Assembly: GCA_902772455.1 (NCBI GenBank)
Contig: CACYAW010000024.1
Coordinates: 1-38,308, forward strand
Length of the DNA: 38,308 nt
DNA from: an uncultured Bacteroidales bacterium
GTDB lineage: Bacteria; Bacteroidota; Bacteroidia; Bacteroidales; Muribaculaceae
Reading direction: 5' to 3'
Part shown: positions 23,996-32,228 of the stretch, one piece after another
Numbering within the stretch: position 1 is the first letter of the stretch
How the letters are laid out: each line of letters opens with the position of its first letter
Notes under the pieces: generated by a model
What the model was told of the DNA's origin: nothing
Databases searched by the model: none
What the model saw: the letters and a program-made list of their open reading frames with translations, nothing else
Program-made: the position numbers and the translations under genes

Positions 23996-25377
23996 CCGAA
24001 GAGGTAGCGGAAGGCGTCTTCGACGCGGGCAACCTCGACGACCTTGATGGTCCAGGCATTGCGGTTGCTGCCCTTGAGGTTGTTTTTGGGTATAATTATA
24101 GTGTCGAAACCCAGCTTTTGGGCTTCTGTAACCCGTTGCTCGCAACGAGTCACTTGACGTATCTCGCCAGAGAGACCCACCTCACCGGCGAAACACACGC
24201 CTGTGTTGATTGCCATATCCACATTGGATGACAAAATGGCACTGATGACTGCCAAATCCAAAGCGGGATCATTGACCTTGATGCCGCCCACGATATTCAA
24301 GAAAACGTCTTTTTGAGCCAGTTTAAAGCCCAAGCGCTTCTCGAGCACGGCCAACAGCATGTTCATGCGACGCTGGTCAAAGCCTGTGACCGAGCGTTGC
24401 GCGGTTCCATAGGCTGCAGTGCTCACCAGCGCTTGCACCTCGATGAGGAAGGGACGCATGCCGTCGATGGTCACGCCAATGGCGGTGCCTGACAACTCGC
24501 CATCGCGGTCGCTCAAGAGCAATTCACTGGGGTTGAGGACTTCGCGCAAGCCATCCTCTTTCATCTCGTAGATGCCTATCTCGCTCGTGTTACCAAAGCG
24601 GTTTTTGATTGGCCGCAGGATACGGTACATGTAGTTGCGGTCGCCCTCAAACTGAATGACGGCATCGACAATGTGCTCCAGCACTTTAGGGCCGGCAATG
24701 CTGCCTTCCTTGTTGATGTGACCGATGAGGATAACCGGGGTGTAGGTCTCCTTAGCATAACGCTGGAATGCGGCGGCACACTCGCGGACCTGTGTCACGC
24801 TGCCAGGAGCACTCTCGAGCTGGTCACTGGCAATGGTCTGTATTGAATCCACGATGATGAGTCCGGGCTGGAAGGTGCGGATGCTAGCGAAGATATTATC
24901 CAGCGAGGTCTCACATAACAAGTAGCACTCGCAGTCCATCCGACCGCCTGCGATGCGGTCGGCGCGCATACGCAGCTGTTGGGGACTCTCCTCGCCAGAG
25001 ACGTATAGAACACGACGAGAACGGATGCGCAAGACATTTTGCAAGACGAGAGTTGATTTACCGATGCCCGGTTCACCTCCCAGCAAGACGATGCTGCCTG
25101 GCACAAGTCCACCTCCCAGCACACGGTTGAGTTCCCCGCTAGGCAGATTGATGCGTGGCTGGTCCTCGGCATGGATTTCAGAAATCTTGACAGGCTCGGC
25201 TGCCTTACGGCTTGCCTCCCCCGCCCCAACCAGGCGTGCTTGGGCCGATTTGGGCGCTTTGGGTTCCTCGATGTAGGTGTTCCACTCACCGCAGGCAGGG
25301 CACTTTCCGAGCCACTTGGGTGACTCGTTACCGCAGTTCTTGCAGAAGAAAGTGGTCTTGACTTGTTGCTTTGCCAT
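23992..25377 (-). CDS. radA: DNA repair protein RadA
   Basis: A RecA-like ATPase and branch-migration helicase that helps RecA in homologous recombination. The 461 residues show, in order, an N-terminal zinc finger (cysteines 12, 15, 26, 29), Walker A GEPGIGKST (101-109), the RadA-specific KNRFG motif, and a C-terminal Lon-protease-like domain (VGGIKVNDPALDLAVISAIL). Length and motif order are standard. It lies 58 bp downstream of the TrmH-type gene on the same strand, with a 9-bp repeat array in the gap. Its stop codon overlaps that of the convergent small Feo gene. Confidence 0.97.
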   Translation of the reverse strand: MAKQQVKTTFFCKNCGNESPKWLGKCPACGEWNTYIEEPKAPKSAQARLVGAGEASRKAAEPVKISEIHAEDQPRINLPSGELNRVLGGGLVPGSIVLLGGEPGIGKSTLVLQNVLRIRSRRVLYVSGEESPQQLRMRADRIAGGRMDCECYLLCETSLDNIFASIRTFQPGLIIVDSIQTIASDQLESAPGSVTQVRECAAAFQRYAKETYTPVILIGHINKEGSIAGPKVLEHIVDAVIQFEGDRNYMYRILRPIKNRFGNTSEIGIYEMKEDGLREVLNPSELLLSDRDGELSGTAIGVTIDGMRPFLIEVQALVSTAAYGTAQRSVTGFDQRRMNMLLAVLEKRLGFKLAQKDVFLNIVGGIKVNDPALDLAVISAILSSNVDMAINTGVCFAGEVGLSGEIRQVTRCEQRVTEAQKLGFDTIIIPKNNLKGSNRNAWTIKVVEVARVEDAFRYLFG

Positions 25378-25390
25378 AGAGATTGATAAA

Positions 25391-25435
25391 CTGGAGTTAC
25401 TGGACGGGCTGGACTAACTGGATTTACTGGAGGGA
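25391..25435. repeat. Five-copy 9-bp repeat between radA and the methyltransferase gene
   Basis: CTGGANNNN occurs five times with exact 9-bp spacing (25391, 25400, 25409, 25418, 25427), ending directly at the stop codon of the methyltransferase gene. The variable four bases differ each time. The block fills most of the 58-bp spacer. Confidence 0.85.
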
Positions 25436-26185
25436 TTATCTCCTGAAAAACTCGCTGATGGTGATGGCTGCGGCAACGCCCACATTGAGCGACTCGCTAC
25501 CGGCGGACCTGGCCTTGGGAATGAGCAGACGGCTGTCCACATGCTTGGCTACCTTGGCGCCGATGCCTTGCCCCTCGTTGCCAAAGACCACAAAGCCTTT
25601 CTTGCCCAGTTCGCTGGTATAGATATTCTTGCCGTCAAGGAAGGTGCCATAGACGGGCAGGTCGGAATACTGCTCAAACAACGCTTCCAAATCGCCATAA
25701 TGCACCTTGACGCGGGCAATTGCTCCCATCGTGGCCTGCACTACCTTGTGGTTATAGACATCCACTGAGGTCTTACTGGCGAAGATATCGCGGATGCCGA
25801 ACCAGTCGGCAAGCCGGATGATGGTACCCAGATTGCCTGGATCCTGTATATTGTCCAGCACGATGTTCAGGCTAGCGGCCACCTGTTTCTCATCGATGGT
25901 GTCCACCGGTTTTTCATAGACGGCGATGACGTCGCTGGGTGTGTCGAACTGCGAGATGCGCGCCATCTGCTGGCCATTGGCAAACACGATTTTGTCGTAG
26001 TGCTCGGCAGTACCACACTGTTCATACCACGAGCGCTTGGCAATGAGCCAGCGGCAGTTGAAATGCTGCCACGTGTCACGTACGCACTTGGTACCCTCGG
26101 CAACAAACAGTCCTTCGTCGTCACGGTATTTCTTGGCCCCCAGGCTTCTCACCACCTTAAGGATGCCGTTATTCATATCCATCAT
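25436..26185 (-). CDS. TrmH/SpoU family RNA 2'-O-methyltransferase
   Basis: A SPOUT-class methyltransferase of 249 residues that probably methylates a ribose in rRNA or tRNA. The three SpoU motifs are present: IVLDNIQDPGNLGTIIR, FVVFGNEGQGI and the C-terminal ARSAGSESLNVGVAAAITIS, which form the knotted SAM site. An N-terminal substrate-binding domain (KKYRDDEGLFVAEGTKCVRD) precedes them. Which RNA it modifies cannot be told. The start ATG at 26185 overlaps the stop of the ADP-ribosylglycohydrolase gene. In-frame ATGs at 26182 and 26176 are alternatives. Confidence 0.93.
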   Translation of the reverse strand: MMDMNNGILKVVRSLGAKKYRDDEGLFVAEGTKCVRDTWQHFNCRWLIAKRSWYEQCGTAEHYDKIVFANGQQMARISQFDTPSDVIAVYEKPVDTIDEKQVAASLNIVLDNIQDPGNLGTIIRLADWFGIRDIFASKTSVDVYNHKVVQATMGAIARVKVHYGDLEALFEQYSDLPVYGTFLDGKNIYTSELGKKGFVVFGNEGQGIGAKVAKHVDSRLLIPKARSAGSESLNVGVAAAITISEFFRR

Positions 26186-26997
26186 ATCGCTTCTTGCTCA
26201 CGTTTTGCCACCAGTTCGTTGAACCGCAGCAGGGTTGTACAAAACTCCTCACTCAACAGGGCTATGACAGGTTGTGATATCTCGGTAGGCACTTCGTCAA
26301 CTGCCGAAGAAATCGAACCCGCGATAGCGGCTATCGTATCGGCATCGCCAGCCAGGGCGACCGAGAGGCGAACCACGTCTTCAAAATCCTTGCCCTCCAT
26401 GAAACAGGTGATCGCCTCAGGAACCGTGCGTTGACAGGTTTCATCGAAGGTGAATATAGGACGTATCTCGTCCAAGGTGCGTGACAGGTCATAGTTGAAT
26501 GTCCGAGCCACATAGTCACGGATGTCCTGCTTGGACTTTCCCTGCCTGGCAAGGAAGATGGCTGCCGCCGTGGCCTGAGCGCCCTTGATGCCCTCTGGGT
26601 GGTTGTGCGTTACCTCGGCCGAGACCTTAGCCAGAGCCAATGCCTCGTCAAGAGTGTTGGCATAATACCCAACCGGACTGACACGCATCGCCGACCCATT
26701 ACCAAATGAGTTGTAGGGTTGCGGATCGCTGTCGTGAATCCAATTGGCGAAACGACCGCCATAGCCACGATCAGGGTATTTCCAACACATGTCCAGCATG
26801 ATTTTGACCAAGCGTTCGGGCGTGTGCTTGTCATCTTCGAGCAGCCACAGGGCGTTGGCCATAGTGAGCACAGTGTCATCGGTAAATGTGCTCTTGGGTG
26901 TGAACAACTCGAAATTGTAGTCACGTGTAGGGTTAAACTCATAGGCCGACCCAATCACATCGCCGGCAATAGCTCCAATAATTCCTTTCATTATCAA
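26182..26997 (-). CDS. ADP-ribosylglycohydrolase family protein
   Basis: A dinuclear magnesium hydrolase of the DraG/ARH family, which removes ADP-ribose from proteins or small molecules. The metal-binding motifs are clear: FTDDTVLTM near the N-terminus and GDADTIAAIAG near the C-terminus, with GNGSAMRVSP and HNHPEGIKGA between. It is 271 residues from the ATG at 26997. The ATG at 26991 (MKGIIGAIAGDVIGSAYEF) matches the family start better. It is the first gene of a probable operon with the methyltransferase and radA. The substrate is unknown, and no ADP-ribosyltransferase gene is nearby. Confidence 0.93.
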   Translation of the reverse strand: MIMKGIIGAIAGDVIGSAYEFNPTRDYNFELFTPKSTFTDDTVLTMANALWLLEDDKHTPERLVKIMLDMCWKYPDRGYGGRFANWIHDSDPQPYNSFGNGSAMRVSPVGYYANTLDEALALAKVSAEVTHNHPEGIKGAQATAAAIFLARQGKSKQDIRDYVARTFNYDLSRTLDEIRPIFTFDETCQRTVPEAITCFMEGKDFEDVVRLSVALAGDADTIAAIAGSISSAVDEVPTEISQPVIALLSEEFCTTLLRFNELVAKREQEAI

Positions 26998-27017
26998 ATA
27001 ATGTGTTTAAGAGTTTA

Positions 27018-27025
27018 CAAATATA
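27018..27025 (-). promoter_or_regulatory. Putative -7 box of the ADP-ribosylglycohydrolase operon
   Basis: On the minus strand the bases read TATATTTG, a full match to TAnnTTTG. Transcription would start near 27012, only 15-21 nt before the start codon. A -33 TTG is not evident. Confidence 0.5.
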
Positions 27026-27070
27026 CTACTATTTTACCAAATAGGGCACACTTCAGTTCACATTTTTATA

Positions 27071-27379
27071 TTAGGAGGCCCAAGGAATCAGGTACTGATT
27101 ACCGATTCGGGGCTGAGAGTCAGACGCCTGCTGCGGGGCAGTCATTGCCCTGCGCATAGTTGCCAATGCCGTCACGTCACGCCATCCTTGTGTACAGTTG
27201 CGCACCGTGAGCACAGCCATTCCCGCATAGCGGCCTGCCATATCCAGCAAGGTGCTTTTCACTGACTCCAAGCTAGTGAAATTCACGCCATTTACACTAG
27301 CAAGACGGCGACCATTACACTCCAAAGACGCACAGATGCGGTCGCCGACGTTCACGATGAAATTCAGATTTTTGTTCAT
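27071..27379 (-). CDS. Small protein of unknown function
   Basis: A 102-residue protein with no signal peptide or membrane helix. It begins MNKNLNFIVNVGDRICASLE and has LASVNGVNFTSLESVKSTLL and a Gln/Ser-rich C-terminus. I think similar short proteins occur in other Bacteroidales, but I cannot name a family. The gene looks real: it has an unusually strong Shine-Dalgarno (GAGGAGGA) 7 bp before the ATG and a matching -7 box at 27412-27419. It stands alone between the ADP-ribosylglycohydrolase gene and the divergent TonB receptor operon. Confidence 0.7.
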   Translation of the reverse strand: MNKNLNFIVNVGDRICASLECNGRRLASVNGVNFTSLESVKSTLLDMAGRYAGMAVLTVRNCTQGWRDVTALATMRRAMTAPQQASDSQPRIGNQYLIPWAS

Positions 27380-27411
27380 TGTCGTTCCTCCTCTTTTTGT
27401 TTTTACACTGC

Positions 27412-27419
27412 AAAATTAG
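27412..27419 (-). promoter_or_regulatory. -7 box of the small gene at 27071-27379
   Basis: The minus strand reads TAATTTTG followed by CAG, the same 11 bases as at the feoAB promoter. The leader would be about 25-30 nt. No -33 TTG is found at the usual distance. Confidence 0.5.
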
Positions 27420-27530
27420 GGCGACACAGTGCCAATTTCTTGCACTGATAACATAATAAAAGATAAAATGAGGCATTATAACTTGTCTTTCCCTAGAATT
27501 ACTTGACAGAATTGACCTCATTTTTAGGTA

Positions 27531-27561
27531 TTGCCCATCCATTGGATTGCGAGTAATTTTA
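27531..27561 (+). promoter_or_regulatory. Promoter of the TonB receptor-M16 protease operon
   Basis: TTG at 27531-27533, a 20-bp gap and TAATTTTA at 27554-27561 match the consensus except for the last base. It lies 18 bp upstream of the ATG at 27580. Confidence 0.6.
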
Positions 27562-27579
27562 TACTCCAAAATCATTGAG

Positions 27580-30309
27580 ATGCAAATTATTAGAAATATC
27601 ATACTGGTCCTAACGGCCTTAACCATACAATTCGCTGACGCTCAGGCTCTCATCAGTGGAACGGTGCTGGATGCCGAGACACTGGAACCCGTCATCGGTG
27701 CTACCATCGCCAACGCGAAACTGGGGAAAGCCCTCACGGTCACTCAAGCGGACGGCACGTTCAGCATACCTAAAAATAATGATGTCCAATTGAGAATCAC
27801 GTCTATCGGCTATAAGCCTCTGGTGACCGCACCCACTCCTGACGGCCGTTACCTGTTGCATGCCGAGGTGAGCCAACTGGGCGAAGTTGTCGTGACAGCC
27901 CAGGAAAACCGTGGCCTGACGACATCATCCCGAATCGAAAAGCATGCGATGGAACACCTCCAGCCCTCGAGCTTTGCAGACCTCTTGGAATTGATACCCG
28001 GCGGCAGGAGCATCGACCCGTCGCTGAGCACCCCCAACAATATCCACATCCGCGAAATTTCTACTGGCAACAGCAACTATACGACCTCGTCGTTGGGTAC
28101 AAGTTTCATTATTGACGGGGCTCCGGTATCGACCAATGCCAACATGCAGTTCCTTGCCGGTGCATGGGACGATATGGCCACCAGCCGAGACAATACCAAC
28201 TCCGGAGTGGACATGCGCGGCATATCGACCGATGATATCGAGAGCGTTGAGATTGTGCGTGGCATCCCATCGGTGGAGTATGGCGACTTGACCAGCGGCT
28301 TGGTCAAGATCGAGCGCCGTCGTGGCGGACACGACCTGAAATTCCGCTTGAAGGCCGACATGGGTTCCAAACTGTTGTATGGTGCCAAGGATTTTGAATG
28401 GGAAAAGAGACATTTGACCTTGAATGTAAGCGCCGACTATCTGGATGCCAAAGCCGACCCCCGCAACCAGCTTGAGAACTACAAGCGCATGACCTTCTCC
28501 ACCCGAATGCAAAAGCGATGGGAAAAGAAGGATTACAGCCTCACCCTTTCATCCAATATTGACTTTTCCAGGTCACTCGACAATGACAAAGAAGACATCG
28601 ACCAGACCTATAGCGCCGAAGATTCCTACAAATCGAGCTATAACCGTTATGCCCTGCTGAACGCTTTGCAATTCAAGAGCAAGCAGAACTCGTGGTTCAA
28701 ATCGGCAGAAATCACCCTATCGGCATCACTCGAAAACGACCTGATAGAACGTACACGCCTGGTACAACTGTCGCGCATGACCGTTGCCCCCCTGTCCAAG
28801 GAAGAAGGCGAAAACGATGCCTACATCTTACCCTTCAAATATATCGGCCACCACGAGGTGGAAGGCAAGCCACTCAACGTCTACGCCAAGCTGAATGCCC
28901 GGCTGCAAATCCCGAACAACCACTTGTCCAACACGCTGCTGTTGGGAGTGGATTGGAATCTGGACAAGAACCTGGGGCGCGGGCAAGTGTTTGACCCCCA
29001 CACGCCAGTATATACCAGCATCTCGTCGCGCGCGCGTTCCCTTAAAGAGATACCCGCCAACCATCGCCTGTCGGCCTATGCCGAGGAAAACCTCAAATGG
29101 CCAACCGTTATCGGCTCGCTAGAACTGACCGCAGGCATCCGAGGCACAATGCTGCTCAATCTTGATGCTGAGTATAAGATGAACGGTAAGCTCTATTGGG
29201 ACCCGCGCGTTAATATCGGTTACTCGCTGCCCAAGCTGACGATCTTTGGGCAGCCGACCTTCATCCGCCTTGCAGCGGGCTTGGGCCAGCATACCAAGAT
29301 GCCCACCATGGAGCAACTGTTTCCGGATCTGCTCTACATCGACTTTATCCAGTTGAACTATTACCACGACAATCCCGAGTACCGCCGCATCAATCTGATG
29401 ACCTATATCGTCAATCCGCGCAACACCGCCCTTGAGCCAGCCCGCAACCTCAAGAAAGAATTGTCGCTCGACATCAATATCGGCGGCAACAGGCTGGCAA
29501 TTACGGCATTCCGCGAGAAGATGACCTCGGGATTCCGCATGCAATCCTATTACCGGACTTATCAATACAAGCAATATGACGCAAGCAGCATCAATGCAGC
29601 GGGCCTGACAGCACAACCCAGTCTTGATGAACTGCCCTACACGGTTATCAACGAATTGGCGGGTTATGGCAACTACACTAACGGCAGCATGACCTTGAAA
29701 GAGGGCATCGAATACACCATCGAGACCAAGCGTTTCCCCGTGGTTCTCACGCGCCTGACCATCAACGGAGCCTACTTTCGCACCACCTACAACAACTCTA
29801 TCGTGGACTCCTACCGCCCCAGCCAGGTGATTGACAACCGCCAGATCCAGTACGTGGGACTGTATGCTAACGACGACGGTTCGGTGAGGGAGTCGTTCAA
29901 CACCAATTTCACCCTCGACACCGACGTGCCCCGTCTCAAGTTGGGTTTCTCCTTTTCTGCCCAATGCCTGTGGTTTACCACCTCGCAGCGCAAAGAGGTC
30001 AGCAACTACCCTGTCCAGTATATCGCCCCCGACGGCAGCATCCACGATTGGCAGGACAGCGACGCCAGCGACGTGTACCTGCGCTGGCTGGTTCGGGACT
30101 ACACACCCTCGCAGTTTGAGAAGAACCGCGTCCCGTTTGCCATGAATGTCAATATGAAAGTCACAAAAAAACTCTTTGATGACCGTCTTTACGTTGCCAT
30201 GTTCTGCAACAAACTGTGGGATTACACGCCCGACTATGACAGCCGCGGCACGACTATCCGCCGCCATGTTACCCCGTACTTCGGACTTGAAATGAACATT
30301 AAGTTATGA
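27580..30309 (+). CDS. TonB-dependent outer-membrane receptor
   Basis: An active outer-membrane importer of 909 residues. A signal peptide (MQIIRNIILVLTALTIQFAD, cut near DAQA) precedes a carboxypeptidase-regulatory-like domain (ISGTVLDAETLEPVIGATI), a plug domain (SSFADLLELIPGGRSID, SIEVEYGDLTSG-like ESVEIVRGIPSVEYGDLTSG) and a long barrel ending YFGLEMNIKL. The ATG at 27580 is chosen because an upstream TTG overlaps the promoter. No SusD-like gene follows, so it is not a standard SusC/D glycan system. Instead two lipoproteins, another barrel and an M16 protease follow. Its stop overlaps the next ATG (ATGA). The ligand is unknown; a peptide or protein is my inference from the protease. Confidence 0.92.
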   Translation: MQIIRNIILVLTALTIQFADAQALISGTVLDAETLEPVIGATIANAKLGKALTVTQADGTFSIPKNNDVQLRITSIGYKPLVTAPTPDGRYLLHAEVSQLGEVVVTAQENRGLTTSSRIEKHAMEHLQPSSFADLLELIPGGRSIDPSLSTPNNIHIREISTGNSNYTTSSLGTSFIIDGAPVSTNANMQFLAGAWDDMATSRDNTNSGVDMRGISTDDIESVEIVRGIPSVEYGDLTSGLVKIERRRGGHDLKFRLKADMGSKLLYGAKDFEWEKRHLTLNVSADYLDAKADPRNQLENYKRMTFSTRMQKRWEKKDYSLTLSSNIDFSRSLDNDKEDIDQTYSAEDSYKSSYNRYALLNALQFKSKQNSWFKSAEITLSASLENDLIERTRLVQLSRMTVAPLSKEEGENDAYILPFKYIGHHEVEGKPLNVYAKLNARLQIPNNHLSNTLLLGVDWNLDKNLGRGQVFDPHTPVYTSISSRARSLKEIPANHRLSAYAEENLKWPTVIGSLELTAGIRGTMLLNLDAEYKMNGKLYWDPRVNIGYSLPKLTIFGQPTFIRLAAGLGQHTKMPTMEQLFPDLLYIDFIQLNYYHDNPEYRRINLMTYIVNPRNTALEPARNLKKELSLDINIGGNRLAITAFREKMTSGFRMQSYYRTYQYKQYDASSINAAGLTAQPSLDELPYTVINELAGYGNYTNGSMTLKEGIEYTIETKRFPVVLTRLTINGAYFRTTYNNSIVDSYRPSQVIDNRQIQYVGLYANDDGSVRESFNTNFTLDTDVPRLKLGFSFSAQCLWFTTSQRKEVSNYPVQYIAPDGSIHDWQDSDASDVYLRWLVRDYTPSQFEKNRVPFAMNVNMKVTKKLFDDRLYVAMFCNKLWDYTPDYDSRGTTIRRHVTPYFGLEMNIKL

Positions 30310-30689
30310 AACATCACATTTTATTCCTCTTATTGATAGCATTCACCATGCTGTTCACCGCCTGCGCTCCAGTGGAAGACGACATTTTCACGACCGCTCG
30401 CATCACAGTCTCGGGAGGAAATGACGTTACAATCACCAACGTGCAGGCGCAGGTGAAATTGACCAATGTGAACAGCCGCCAAGTCACCACATCGGCAGAC
30501 TTTAATGGAGCCAGCACGACGGTGGAAGTGCTGCGTGGTGCCTATCAGATAGACATTGAAGGCGTCGCCACTTGCCAATCGGCTGAAAACGTCATCCGCA
30601 TGCGCCAGTTCCGTTGCCAAAGCGACTATGTTGAATTCATCGGTCGCGACGTCAACGAGGTCACATTAAATATCATCTTTCTTGACTGA
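30306..30689 (+). CDS. Small lipoprotein related to the N-terminal domain of the larger downstream lipoprotein
   Basis: A 127-residue lipoprotein. The signal ends LFTAC with the lipidated Cys20, and the following APVEDD is acidic, as in Bacteroidota surface-lipoprotein export signals. The mature part is one probable beta-sandwich. It shares LTNVxxxQVTT (residues 52-62) and the following GAYQIDIEG-type strand with residues 56-66 and beyond of the lipoprotein at 32229-33467, so the two look like paralogous domains. It is translationally coupled to the TonB receptor by an ATGA overlap and lies one base before the barrel gene. It may be a surface accessory or ligand-binding protein of the receptor. 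Confidence 0.8.
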   Translation: MKHHILFLLLIAFTMLFTACAPVEDDIFTTARITVSGGNDVTITNVQAQVKLTNVNSRQVTTSADFNGASTTVEVLRGAYQIDIEGVATCQSAENVIRMRQFRCQSDYVEFIGRDVNEVTLNIIFLD

Positions 30690-30690
30690 C

Positions 30691-32187
30691 ATGAAACGCC
30701 AATTCTTAATCATACTCATCTTCATGACCAATTGGGTTGTGACAATTGCCTCCAATGCTGACACGGCACTGGTCGAACACCTGTCCTTGGGACAACAGCC
30801 CATGTTGGAGGCTATGCGCAACCCTGCCCTGCATGGCCCAGCCTATAAGACCTCCTTCTCGCAGCTGGCACTGGGCATCGACGTGCTACACCAGTCCCAG
30901 GCCTTCGTCCCCGAAAAAGGCAACGGCTATAGCCTGCCATACCTCAAGGTCAACACCTATCATGCCTTGAATCAGCGTTCCACCGTATGGGGCGAGGCCT
31001 CCTACATGACGGGGAAACAGCACAACGTCAAGTGGAACTCCACCAGTGATTATGACCTGTTGCAGCCCTACATCCTCGCCGACACCTTGGGCGGTGACAC
31101 AAGGCGTGAGCGTTACAGCATCTCAGGGGGGTATGCCATGAGCATCAACCGATGGCTACTGGGGGCCGAGATGCTTGTCCGCGCCGAACAGGAATACCGA
31201 GGACATGATCCCCGCATGAGAGGTATCGTCACCGACTTGACGTTGCGCCTCGGAGTTGGCTGTGACTTAATGCGATATCGTCTTGGAGCCGCTATTGAGG
31301 GCAACATCTATAAACAGACCAACAGCGTAGCCTTCTACCGCGAGGAAGGCGTCATCCCCGAGTATCAGATGACAGGCCTGGGCACCGAATACAGCCGCTT
31401 CTCGGGTGACAAGCGAAGCCTCTATTATGACGGAGGAGGACTGGCTGTCATGCTTCACGCCACACCCATCAACAAAAACGGATTTTATGCCGATGTCACC
31501 CTTGACGAGCACCGTTACCACCGGAAACTGGCTGAATATAACTCCATGCCGCTTACCGACCTCTACAACGAGCACACAGGAGCGACAATCGGATGGAAAA
31601 AAGAAAAAGGCAACCGAATAGCCCTGTTCGGACATTTCGACTACACGAGGCGGACAGGCAACGAACACATAGGGGGCACATCCGATGCCCGCTACTTCCC
31701 TGTCATCGCATGCTTGACGATGTACAAAAGCCATATTCTGGAAACCAGTGGCGGAGCGCTCTACGGCCGCGGAAACTGGAACATCAACATGACAGCCGGA
31801 TACCGAGAAGTGAGTGAGGAATATGTTTATCCACACCGGCAAATGGATGCCAGTCACGTTTACTGCAGCCTGCAGGGACAATGTTTCATGCGTCCGTCAG
31901 ACAAATGCCTGCTGACACTGGACGCCCGTGCTTCCTACAATGCCAACACCGGTGACAAGCTGCAAATGCCGTTTGCCAACATGAATGCAGCTTTCACCCG
32001 CCTGATTCAGCACAAGCACCAATTCGCTACAGCCAGTTATACTGATTTCGGTGCCCAGTTGCGAGCCGATTATGCCTTGAAGCAATCCCGCTATGGCCTA
32101 TTTGCCGTAGTGGGGGGAGGCATGGTCCTATGCTCAGCCAGCGAGCACCAGACATCATTTCACAGTTCTATAGGAATCACTTTTTAA
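30691..32187 (+). CDS. Outer-membrane beta-barrel protein (DUF6850-like)
   Basis: A 498-residue protein with an N-terminal signal peptide (MKRQFLIILIFMTNWVVTIA) and many alternating aromatic strands, ending HSSIGITF with a terminal Phe. It most resembles a Bacteroidota outer-membrane barrel family that I recall as DUF6850 and that co-occurs with DUF4876 proteins; that name is from memory. The segment EHLSLGQQPMLEAMRNPALH follows the signal peptide. The ATG at 30691 is used, one base after the previous stop. It sits between the two related lipoproteins. No catalytic motif is seen. It may form a second pore or a surface partner for the TonB receptor. Confidence 0.72.
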   Translation: MKRQFLIILIFMTNWVVTIASNADTALVEHLSLGQQPMLEAMRNPALHGPAYKTSFSQLALGIDVLHQSQAFVPEKGNGYSLPYLKVNTYHALNQRSTVWGEASYMTGKQHNVKWNSTSDYDLLQPYILADTLGGDTRRERYSISGGYAMSINRWLLGAEMLVRAEQEYRGHDPRMRGIVTDLTLRLGVGCDLMRYRLGAAIEGNIYKQTNSVAFYREEGVIPEYQMTGLGTEYSRFSGDKRSLYYDGGGLAVMLHATPINKNGFYADVTLDEHRYHRKLAEYNSMPLTDLYNEHTGATIGWKKEKGNRIALFGHFDYTRRTGNEHIGGTSDARYFPVIACLTMYKSHILETSGGALYGRGNWNINMTAGYREVSEEYVYPHRQMDASHVYCSLQGQCFMRPSDKCLLTLDARASYNANTGDKLQMPFANMNAAFTRLIQHKHQFATASYTDFGAQLRADYALKQSRYGLFAVVGGGMVLCSASEHQTSFHSSIGITF

Positions 32188-32228
32188 TAACAATCAAATA
32201 ATCATCAACTCATTAAAAAAACAGAAGA

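Noticed and set aside
29119-30267. 382-codon minus-strand open frame
   Set aside because: Antisense shadow of the TonB receptor barrel. No start signal or family pattern.
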